Shown: positions 39,957-47,197 of the stretch, one piece after another | How positions within the stretch are numbered: position 1 is the stretch's first letter | Layout: each line of letters begins with the position of its first letter | DNA from: Pycnococcus provasolii | Taxonomy: Eukaryota > Chlorophyta > Pseudoscourfieldiophyceae > Pseudoscourfieldiales > Pycnococcaceae | Direction: 5' to 3' | Assembly (NCBI GenBank): GCA_938743325.2 | Contig: OW568883.1 | Coordinates: forward strand, 124,001 to 188,000 | Length of the DNA: 64,000 nucleotides | Made by a program: the position numbers and the translations under genes | Notes under the pieces: model-generated | Database searches by the model: none | Seen by the model: the letters and a program-made list of their open reading frames with translations, nothing else | What the model was told of the DNA's origin: nothing

Positions 39957-40108
39957 AAAGGTTGCGCGAACAGCGCAACCAGCAGCAGGAATGGTGGTCC
40001 GAGGGAGACCACCTTAAACCCTAGCAGCCGAGCCACCCCGCGGCTCGGCACCTCAGAGGGGGCCCTCTACCGTTTACCCCGACTAAACCTTTCGGTAGAA
40101 TCGTACAT
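39957..40108 (-). repeat. 152-bp direct repeat, copy B, with chain of hairpins
   Basis: Exact copy of 38710-38861, offset 1247 bp. It truncates the second gag-like ORF, whose final codons (VRFYRKV then stop) are read from the repeat itself. Confidence 0.9.
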
Positions 40109-40403
40109 TAATTACCAAAGCCCAATCTAGGTGCTGAAGGACAGGGTTCGACGGCAAAGAAAGCAGTGTTGGCTTGCCACGACGCGGAATCCCAGTCGTA
40201 GGTAGCGACTCCGCGTGGCGAGCGTCCGGATAGCTGGCCGGCACCACGTAATCTAACGTAGGCTCGCCTCCTTCTTCGGCCGCTTTCTTGCCCTTCTGCT
40301 CTGCTTCTGCAGCTGCGCGGCGCTCCTGCGCTAGCGCAATCTCCAGCTGCAATATTTCGCGACGAGCTTCCAGAACCTCGAGTTCGTTCGGCGCGTCACC
40401 CAT
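40083..40403 (-). pseudogene. Truncated second gag-like ORF
   Basis: 106 codons from the ATG at 40403. Its start, LEARREILQLEIALAQERRA followed by AAEAEQKG, and then YVVPASYPDARHAESLPTTG align in order with the heptad helix and the YLLPRDF...ADLFPRDG block of the neighbouring 307-residue ORF. The homologous part stops about residue 90, and the last residues come from the 152-bp repeat, so the rest of the gene was lost or displaced by the repeat. Confidence 0.55.
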
Positions 40404-40733
40404 TAATCAATCGATTAAGAATCCAACAGTAAACTTCCAATCGAAGGTTGCTGATGTTTCGATCTAAACGTAGGTATTCAGACCGTTTCGGTACACGAAC
40501 TACGTCCCTCGAAGACGCGTTCGGCGTGTGTTCGACCTCCCACTACTCGCGTGTAGTGCGGCTGTTAGGTTGTTTGCGAAGCAAGCAACCAACAGCAAGA
40601 GTGGATACGCGCGAGCAGCCTTAAGGGAGAGGCCGCCGGAGGGTCTCGAGACCCGCCGGGCGGCCGCCCAGAACCAGCTGCGCGAGCGACTCCCCCTAAT
40701 CAAAAACCCCAATTAAACAAGTAGAACTGAAGA
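40404..40733 (-). repeat. Upstream region of the gag-like remnant with a diverged hairpin cassette
   Basis: Contains a diverged relative of the 152-bp repeat. The stem GGTTGTTTGC/GCAAGCAACC at 40568-40590 is followed by AACAGCAAGAGTGG, comparable to AGCAGCAGGAATGG after the first hairpin of copies A and B. A CCTTAA follows, then a long GC-rich hairpin at about 40631-40665. Order and spacing of elements are conserved although the bases differ. Confidence 0.6.
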
Positions 40734-40769
40734 TTAGGGTTAGGGTTAGGGTTAGGGTTAGGGTTAGGG
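40734..40769 (+). repeat. Interstitial telomeric repeat (TTAGGG)n, about six units
   Basis: Six consecutive TTAGGG units, perfect, ending in GGGCGTCTCG. On the minus strand, the orientation of the gag-like ORFs, it reads (CCCTAA)6 at the upstream end of the element cluster. It is the longest telomere-type tract in the window and suggests TTAGGG as the species' telomere unit. Confidence 0.9.
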
Positions 40770-40878
40770 CGTCTCGTTTTGTGTTTCTTTTTTTGGCGGG
40801 CCTCGCCCTCTCATTCTGTCATTCGTCTCGCTTGCAATCAATTTATGTCAGCTCGTTCATCATGTCCTCTTGTATCCC

Positions 40879-41826
40879 ATGAGTGACTTGTACTTAATAA
40901 GTAAGCCTTCCGACCTTCCTCACTGCGAAGGTGTCTATGTCGTGCGGTGCGGCGATTCTAAAAGCGTGTACGTCGGTGCCGCGTCTAACCTCATGAGAAG
41001 ACTTGGTGCATGGCACCACCCGTCTCCGTTCGTGCGTGCTCGTGGGGGAATTCAAGGTGTGGAAGCGCCCATCACACAGAGACAAAGTGGGTGGAGCTTA
41101 GAATATTGGGAAATGATGGAAACATTCGAGAGAGTGAGACGTCACGGTATCACACACACGAGAGGTTGGAAGTACACCAGGCCGGTATTAAGTTACTCGG
41201 AACTAGTCGGGCTGAGAGACGTTTGCGTGACGCTGCAAGACCTTTGCTTTAAGTGCGGCGCACATGGGCACTTCGCAAGCGAATGTGTGAGGGAGGACCG
41301 CGAACGCTGGCTTGAAGAGATCGACAACATGATTGAGAAGAGATTTGAAGAACTGATTGAGAAGAGGAGGCTTGGGCAGCCTGTTGCGAGCGATGTTTCT
41401 TCAGTGCCGCAAGTGTTCGTCAAGTGCGACCCTCTCGAGCCAAATTCTCCACCATCTTCGCAAGCAGCGCAAGCATCACCAACACTGCCGCCACCATCAC
41501 CGCCAGCTTCGACGCCGCGACTCGCGTTCGGTACAGGCGCTGCGCTTGCGCCTGACACTCCTCCTCGTCACGCGCGTTCCTCACAAGCCGCACCCGCGGG
41601 AAGCGGACCAAGGTGCCTATGGCAACTGCACGGGAGTTGCATTCGATGCGCTTGCACAATCAAGTACAACACGTCAAAGCCGTTTTGCTATGACTGTTTT
41701 AGGATATGGAATATGCATGCGAATCCCGAGTTCGACGAAAAGTTCTGCCATGCTTGCGGCGAGAGCGCGACGACGTGCTTCTCTTCGCCTGAATGCGAAG
41801 CGTGCGCGCCCTGCGCTCCGATGTAA
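40879..41826 (+). CDS. GIY-YIG nuclease-like protein with CCHC zinc knuckle and zinc ribbon
   Basis: 315 residues from the ATG at 40879 (frame opens three codons earlier at TTG). Residues 18-47 form a GIY-YIG core: GVY at 18-20, YVG at 31-33, then NLMRRLGAWH with the expected Arg40. Residues 96-102 (GWKYTRP) follow. A perfect CCHC knuckle, C123-x2-C126-x4-H131-x4-C136, comes next, then a charged helix, a Pro/Ala/Ser-rich linker and a C-terminal cluster of CxxC pairs (254/257, 270/273, 290/293; NTSKPFCYDC). GIY-YIG domains cut DNA; the knuckle and ribbon would bind nucleic acid. The family Glu is not obvious: Glu75, 78, 81 or 84 are candidates. The telomeric tract lies 110 bp upstream. Origin by transfer from a virus or bacterium is possible but not shown. 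Confidence 0.75.
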   Translation: MSDLYLISKPSDLPHCEGVYVVRCGDSKSVYVGAASNLMRRLGAWHHPSPFVRARGGIQGVEAPITQRQSGWSLEYWEMMETFERVRRHGITHTRGWKYTRPVLSYSELVGLRDVCVTLQDLCFKCGAHGHFASECVREDRERWLEEIDNMIEKRFEELIEKRRLGQPVASDVSSVPQVFVKCDPLEPNSPPSSQAAQASPTLPPPSPPASTPRLAFGTGAALAPDTPPRHARSSQAAPAGSGPRCLWQLHGSCIRCACTIKYNTSKPFCYDCFRIWNMHANPEFDEKFCHACGESATTCFSSPECEACAPCAPM

Positions 41827-41892
41827 CTGATCTTCACCACCTAAGGTGTAGCAAAATCATATTACTAAAACGAGCAATCACAGCTCACTTAT

Positions 41893-42585
41893 TTATTTGC
41901 GCGTCAAGCTACCTTTGACAAGTTCGTCCATCTCCTCGAAACTTATCTCGCTCTCGTCCGTCGCGTGCAACTCCACGCCAATGCCGTCCAAGTTCTGCTT
42001 CAAAAAGTCCTTCGTGCTCGCGTACAACATCTTGCTTTTGATTGGCGCATTGTCTGGACTCCAAAGCACAAACACGAGACGCGTGATTTTGCACCCGTCA
42101 CTGTTCGTCAGCTTGTGATCCCACACGGCGTAGCGACAGTCGGCGTCAGGCAAACTTTGCTCGAACGTGCCGTACTGCGCATCCTTGTCGCCGGCGTGCT
42201 CCACCACCACGCGGCCAAGGTTCTCGACCACCTTCATCACGAGAAAGCGGCTCTTCGAGCGCTTCACGGCCTGGTAAGCTGTTACGACTTCCGCATCCAC
42301 CTCCACGCCGCTGACACTCTTCCCGCCGATGGTCGGGCTGGATGCGCTAGGCAGCGGCTTAGGCGCCGTCGGCGCGGGTGCAGGTGCAGGTGCAGGCACG
42401 GGCGCGGGTGCGGGCGCGGGTGTCGGCGTCGGCGTTGGCGTCGGCGTCGTTGTCGTCTTAGAAATTTGCAGTTCACGAGCGAACACTTCACTTAGCACAC
42501 GAAGTTCATCCTTGGTTAAGTTCGCTTTCCGCGCTTCGGCCGCTAACGCGCATGCTAATGACCCGAACACTGATGGAAGAGACAT
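41893..42585 (-). CDS. ADF/cofilin with proline/alanine-rich N-terminal extension
   Basis: Actin-depolymerising factor: severs and recycles actin filaments in the cytoplasm. 230 residues against about 140 for ordinary ADF. The ADF-homology domain occupies the C-terminal 140: SGVEVDAEVVTAYQAVK, RYAVWDHKLTNSDGCKITRL, FVLWSPDNAPIKSKMLYAST and KDFLKQNLDGIGVELHATD are in canonical order, including the long actin-binding helix. Ahead of it are a short helical piece (about 1-42) and a Thr-Pro then Ala-Pro dipeptide repeat (about 44-73), an unusual linker. Typical Ser3/Ser6 phosphoregulation cannot apply in the same way because the domain's N-terminus is buried by the extension. Converges with the GIY-YIG gene (66 bp). 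Confidence 0.92.
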   Translation of the reverse strand: MSLPSVFGSLACALAAEARKANLTKDELRVLSEVFARELQISKTTTTPTPTPTPTPAPAPAPVPAPAPAPAPTAPKPLPSASSPTIGGKSVSGVEVDAEVVTAYQAVKRSKSRFLVMKVVENLGRVVVEHAGDKDAQYGTFEQSLPDADCRYAVWDHKLTNSDGCKITRLVFVLWSPDNAPIKSKMLYASTKDFLKQNLDGIGVELHATDESEISFEEMDELVKGSLTRK

Positions 42586-43064
42586 TCAGGTACTGTAAGA
42601 AGAGGTGGCCCTTACAACGAATGAGCAAGAAACACTTGATCAAGCAGCCGTTATTATAACTATGGAACGACAATCCAAAGAAACACTCGCGGAACGGCGG
42701 GAGGAAGAGAGAAAGCAAAAGCAAAAGCAAAAGCAAAAGCGCGCGCGCGTAAACGCGGTTTCCCCCTACCCTAAGTACCTTTACCAAAACGTTTTTAGGA
42801 AAACAACTTATGTATGTCCACATTATTGACCACGTACTGTAAACTTTACATACTCCTGAGGAAATAAATTTACCACCTACCTGCTCTCCTGTACATACTC
42901 CATTTGCGTCATTATTTGACCACCTGCGTGCGTGTGTGGCAGCGTGGTGTCGAGAAACAAATACTGTATTTGCAGTGTACATAAAGTTGATTGGTGACGC
43001 AGGCGACGGAATTCACGGAACCATTTATTCTGCATCCACCCCTCTGTTGTGTCTCGGATCCGTC
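42586..43064. other. Divergent spacer between ADF and glycosylase genes
   Basis: About 480 bp. A short AAGCAAAAGCAAAAGC tandem repeat lies at 42713-42740 on the plus strand, followed by GCGCGCGCG; the remainder is AT-rich. Presumed bidirectional promoter. Confidence 0.4.
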
Positions 43065-44129
43065 ATGGCGTCGGCGTCATCAGTCCCTCCTCCTCGTGCT
43101 AAAGAAGGTTTGCATTTGAACGACTACGAGTTGCTTCGTCTTTCGCACATTCGGCGTAATCACGAGTACATGATGAGGTTAGGAATCAAGCCGCTTGTTG
43201 CTGCCATGAATACCTTGCCGAATACACACGTAGTTGATGGACCTGCGACGCCTTCCATGGAGGAAAAGAAACAAAGGAAACGAAGAAGTGGCGTTTCTAA
43301 GGGCTGTAGTAGGGAACCGTCGCGCAAGTCGCGTCGAATCGCATCCATCAAGCCGGAAGTTGACCTAGATACCGCAAGAAAGGTCGTGGACGGGGATGAC
43401 GACTGGGATCACGAAAACAGCGAAGAATATGACAATGCCGGGCCAAAACAGAGAGCGAGCAAGTATGCCAAGACCGAGGACGCTGTCAAAGATGCGCAGG
43501 CATACCTGGAATCAACACGATCAGCCCTGAACGTCCAGTTCGACGAACGCGCGAAGCAAGCGGGCGATGACAGCGACAAGTGGCACGCCGAGGCTGTTCG
43601 TCGGTGGGGTGCGAGTGTCGGCGCAACGGAGGTCGAGCCAATCACCGACTGGAAGGCGTTCGTCGTGAGCCGCAACACCACGCCGCCTCCCGTGAGCAAT
43701 ACGGCGCTCTTGCAGGAATTCTATGCGCACGACTGCTGGCAGCTTCTCGTGGTTTGCGTGCTGATGAGCCGCGTATCTTCGTGGGAGGTGAAGGACCGGG
43801 TTGTCTCTGCATTTTTCGAGGCGTATCCGACGCCGAGCGCCGTCGTCGCTGGCGACGTGACCTCCGACGCGCTCTTCGCGATCCTGAAACCTTTGGGTTT
43901 GTTCCCGTTCCGTTTCAAGAGCTTGATGGAGATCACGAGGACGTTCTTGAGCAAGCCGCGTCTTCACGTCGACTTAGGTGACAACAAGGTGTACGGTTTG
44001 GGCGCATTCGGCGTCGAGAACTACCGCGTGTTTTGCCGCGGCGACTTAAGTGGCTCGTTCACTGACACGACCATCAAGGGGTACGTCACGAAGGCCCTGA
44101 AAAAGAAGAAGGATGCCCAGCGCCTGTGA
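43065..44129 (+). CDS. MBD4-like HhH-GPD DNA glycosylase
   Basis: 354 residues from the ATG at 43065 (the frame opens earlier at GTG). MBD4-type glycosylases remove T or U opposite G, countering deamination of 5-methylcytosine. The C-terminal 150 residues match the MBD4 catalytic domain: AHDCWQLLVVCVLMSRVSSW, then LKPLGLFPFRFKSLMEITRT, then VYGLGAFGVENYRVFCRGD. FTDTTIKGY sits where MBD4 has its HPEDHKLNKY segment, so the catalytic Asp is kept. No methyl-CpG-binding domain is visible, as in plant MBD4-like proteins. A small conserved-looking N-terminal motif (YELLRLSHIRRNHEYMMRLG) and a basic, probably nuclear-localising KKQRKRRS region precede it. Start and family are well supported. Confidence 0.85.
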   Translation: MASASSVPPPRAKEGLHLNDYELLRLSHIRRNHEYMMRLGIKPLVAAMNTLPNTHVVDGPATPSMEEKKQRKRRSGVSKGCSREPSRKSRRIASIKPEVDLDTARKVVDGDDDWDHENSEEYDNAGPKQRASKYAKTEDAVKDAQAYLESTRSALNVQFDERAKQAGDDSDKWHAEAVRRWGASVGATEVEPITDWKAFVVSRNTTPPPVSNTALLQEFYAHDCWQLLVVCVLMSRVSSWEVKDRVVSAFFEAYPTPSAVVAGDVTSDALFAILKPLGLFPFRFKSLMEITRTFLSKPRLHVDLGDNKVYGLGAFGVENYRVFCRGDLSGSFTDTTIKGYVTKALKKKKDAQRL

Positions 44130-44239
44130 AGACGACATGATGATGACGACATGACATGACATGACACGATGAAGTTGCTGTATGTAAAAAACCAAGTGAA
44201 AAAAAAAAGAAAGGAAAAAGGAAAAAGTCAGTCACACAA

Positions 44240-45259
44240 TTACACAATTACAATCTCCGTCATGAATGGCGTGGCGTTGAGTTGTGCAACATCCGCTGGC
44301 GCCTCGCCGTCGTCGTTGTATCCCCAGCACGCGATGCGGCCGTCACTTCGCACCGCGAGTGAGTGATTACCACCCGCAGCGATCGCGACGAAATCTCCGT
44401 CCATGCCGTCGGGAGGCGCCTCGCCGTCGTCGTTGCTTCCCCAGCACGCGATCCTTCCGTCGCGTCGAAGCGCGAGCGAGTGAGCGGCACCCGCTGCGAT
44501 TGCGACGAAGTCGCCGTCGACGCCGTCGGGAGGCGCCTGGCCGTCGTTGTTGCTTCCCCAGCACGCGATCCTTCCGTCGCGTCGAAGCGCCAGCGAGTGA
44601 AACATACCCGCGGCGATCGCGGCGAATTCGCCTTCGACGCCGGCGGGAGGTGCCTGGCCTTGGTTGTTCAAGCCCCAACATGCGATGCTGCCGTTGCGTC
44701 GGATCGCCAGAGAGTGAGCGCCACCCGCGGCGATGTCGACGAAGTCGCCTTGTATGCCGTCCGGAGGCGCCTCGCCGTTGGCGTTGCGTCCCCAGCGCGC
44801 GATGCTGCCAATGCGTCGAAGCGCCAGGGAGTAATCTTCGCCCGCGGCAATCGCGACGAAGTCGCCGTCGACGCCGTCCGGAGGCGCCTCGCCGTTGGCG
44901 TTGCGTCCCCAGCACGCGATGCTGCCGTTGCGTTGCAGCGCCAACGAGTGTTCATAACCCGCGGCGATAGCGACGAAGTCACCGTCGACGCCGGCGGGAG
45001 GCGCCTGGCCGTCGTTGTTGGCACCCCAGCATGCGATCCTTCCGTCTTGTCGCACCGCCATCGAGTGCCGGTAACCCGCTGCAATGTTCATGTTGGCTCG
45101 CGACATTCTTTTGCGAAGCTCGTTACGTTCCTTGACAATTTCGATCCGGCGCGGCCTGTGCACCGCGACGAGCCAGTCGCGCCAGACGGCGATGGCACGA
45201 TCGCGGAGATTGTTCTCATCAAAGTCAAGGTCAAGGTCAGAGCCATCCCGAGGAGGCAT
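44240..45259 (-). CDS. RCC1-like beta-propeller repeat protein
   Basis: 339 residues. After a 60-residue charged N-terminus (DLDLDFDENNLRDRAIAVWR) come seven near-identical 38-residue RCC1-type repeats, consensus HSLALRRDGRIACWGSNNDG then GEAPPDGVDGDFVAIAAG, forming a probable seven-bladed propeller. The repeats are also nearly identical in DNA (114-bp unit), so they amplified recently. Classical RCC1 is the Ran exchange factor, but this short-loop, highly regular form is common among uncharacterised bacterial, viral and algal RCC1-like proteins; it lacks the extra insertions of true RCC1, so a Ran-GEF role is unlikely. ATG at 45259; converges with the glycosylase gene, 110 bp between stops. 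Confidence 0.85.
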   Translation of the reverse strand: MPPRDGSDLDLDFDENNLRDRAIAVWRDWLVAVHRPRRIEIVKERNELRKRMSRANMNIAAGYRHSMAVRQDGRIACWGANNDGQAPPAGVDGDFVAIAAGYEHSLALQRNGSIACWGRNANGEAPPDGVDGDFVAIAAGEDYSLALRRIGSIARWGRNANGEAPPDGIQGDFVDIAAGGAHSLAIRRNGSIACWGLNNQGQAPPAGVEGEFAAIAAGMFHSLALRRDGRIACWGSNNDGQAPPDGVDGDFVAIAAGAAHSLALRRDGRIACWGSNDDGEAPPDGMDGDFVAIAAGGNHSLAVRSDGRIACWGYNDDGEAPADVAQLNATPFMTEIVIV

Positions 45260-45715
<456 letters not shown>

Positions 45716-45791
45716 CACAGCACAGCACAGCATAAGTGAACTGGTGTGCACTGTGTGCACTGTGCACTGGGCTTGGTGTCGCTTGGTGTGA

Positions 45792-45950
45792 CTTGGTTAC
45801 AGTAGCTGCTGTGGTGTGGCTTGGTTAGAGTAGCTGCTGTGGTGTGGCTTGGTTAGAGTAGCTGCTGTGGTGTGGCTTGGTTAGAGTAGCTGCTGTGGGG
45901 TGGCTTGGTTAGAGTAGCTGCTGTGGGGTGGCTTGGTTACTTAGCTGCTG
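45792..45950. repeat. 28-bp minisatellite, about 5.5 copies
   Basis: Tandem unit starting CTTGGTTAGAGTAGCTGCTG and ending TGGTGTGG, repeated about five times with minor changes (TGTGG to GGTGG). Sits in the upstream region of the gene at 46074. Confidence 0.9.
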
Positions 45951-46073
45951 GTGTTGGGGTGGTGGTTAGCTGCTGTGGTGTTTGCTTGCTGCGTGTTAGC
46001 TTCTGTGTTTATTGTGTATTGACTACGTTTCATTTTATCTGGGTGCGAATAATTTTATCTGGGTGGTTTCATC

Positions 46074-46973
46074 ATGGGGGGCTATGATGCTGAGGATGAC
46101 CATGAGGAGTTGGAGGACAGAGAAGAGGGTGAGCTTCGCTTGCCTCGTCCTCATGAATACAGCAATGACGACCTTCTTGAGAAGAACGATGGTGATGATC
46201 ATCGTGGTGGTGGTGGTGCACTTATGGACGACGACGATGACAATGACGACGACTACAGAGGAGAAGACGGGCGTTCATTTCGAAGAAGATCCAACTCTCA
46301 CAGTGATTACAGTGGTGGTGGTGGTGGTGGTAGGAATCATAATAATAGGCATGTCCATGGACGTTCGCGATCTAGGTCGCCACGTGGTGGTGGCATACGT
46401 AGTAGTGCACACGGAGGACAACACGCAGCGCACCCCAACGACAGAAACAGAGGAGAACAAAGACCTTACCACGGAAGGCGTGACGATAACAGAAGGTACG
46501 GCTACGGCGAACAGTTTCAAGGACGGGATGCCGTGCACCACGCGCAAATGGTCGTCGAAGACATCAACAGAAGACACCAAGCACAAGCAAGACATCACGG
46601 CGGCGACAGAGGAGACCCCGCGTACCAGGCGCAAGCTGCGATTGACGCCATCAACCGGAGACTCACCTCAGACGCCACGAGACAGAGACATAGCCGAGAA
46701 CGACCTATGCAACGTGACGTCGGGGAACCGAGCAGTGGATGGCAGCCGCCAAGTCGACATCACGTCATGACAAACCTTACGCTTCGCGAGAACTTTCAAA
46801 CGGGCCTCGTGAACGGCTCACTTGTGCTTTGGAACCAGCTGCCGGCGTTCGACCCTGACCTGTACTCGTTGGCGATGCGCGCACTCGTCGAGTTAAGCAA
46901 AAGACTTGGGGAGAACCTCTCCGCGAGCATAACACCACCGATTCAGCCACGAGGTGGGCAGCCGAGGCGTTAG
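46074..46973 (+). CDS. Acidic and Arg/Gly/His-rich protein, unknown function
   Basis: 299 residues. The first 90 are strongly acidic (DDDDDNDDDYRGEDGRSF), then comes an RS/RG-rich part (GRSRSRSPRGGGIRSS), then two related amphipathic segments (HHAQMVVEDINRRHQAQARH and AYQAQAAIDAINRRLTSD) that appear to be an internal duplication. The C-terminal 75 residues (TNLTLRENFQTGLVNGSLVL, then LYSLAMRALVELSKRLGENL) may be a small folded domain. The composition suggests an RNA-binding or splicing-associated nuclear protein, but this is composition only. The 3' end of the gene is duplicated downstream. Confidence 0.6.
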   Translation: MGGYDAEDDHEELEDREEGELRLPRPHEYSNDDLLEKNDGDDHRGGGGALMDDDDDNDDDYRGEDGRSFRRRSNSHSDYSGGGGGGRNHNNRHVHGRSRSRSPRGGGIRSSAHGGQHAAHPNDRNRGEQRPYHGRRDDNRRYGYGEQFQGRDAVHHAQMVVEDINRRHQAQARHHGGDRGDPAYQAQAAIDAINRRLTSDATRQRHSRERPMQRDVGEPSSGWQPPSRHHVMTNLTLRENFQTGLVNGSLVLWNQLPAFDPDLYSLAMRALVELSKRLGENLSASITPPIQPRGGQPRR

Positions 46974-47151
46974 AGTACTTTAAGAAGTAAGATTACCTCA
47001 CTTGTTTCGTTTGCTTGTTGTTCAAATGTTGTTTATTACAACCGCGAGCATAACACCACCGATTCAGCCACGAGGTGGGCAGCCGAGGCGTTAGAGTACT
47101 TTTAGACCTCACTTGTTTCGTTTGCTTGTTGTTCAAATGTTGTTTATTACA
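46921..47151 (+). repeat. Tandem duplication of the gene's 3' end
   Basis: 46921-47040 and about 47042-47151 are near-identical. The copy includes the last 17 codons, the stop and the start of the 3' UTR, with about 10 bp lost after the stop. The upstream copy provides the functional stop. Confidence 0.9.
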
Positions 47152-47197
47152 AGAGGTGATTGAAACAAATCATATTATGGTACAAAATAATAAAACA

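Larger units (their letters stand above)
38710..40108 (-). mobile_element. Candidate repeat-flanked element with gag-like ORF
   Basis: Two identical 152-bp direct repeats bracket about 1.1 kb that holds one gag-like ORF on the minus strand. This resembles terminal-repeat retrotransposons that carry only GAG (TR-GAG elements). Against a standard LTR element: no obvious target-site duplication outside the 152-bp repeats and no clear polypurine tract. Perfect repeat identity suggests recent activity or homogenisation. Confidence 0.5.
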
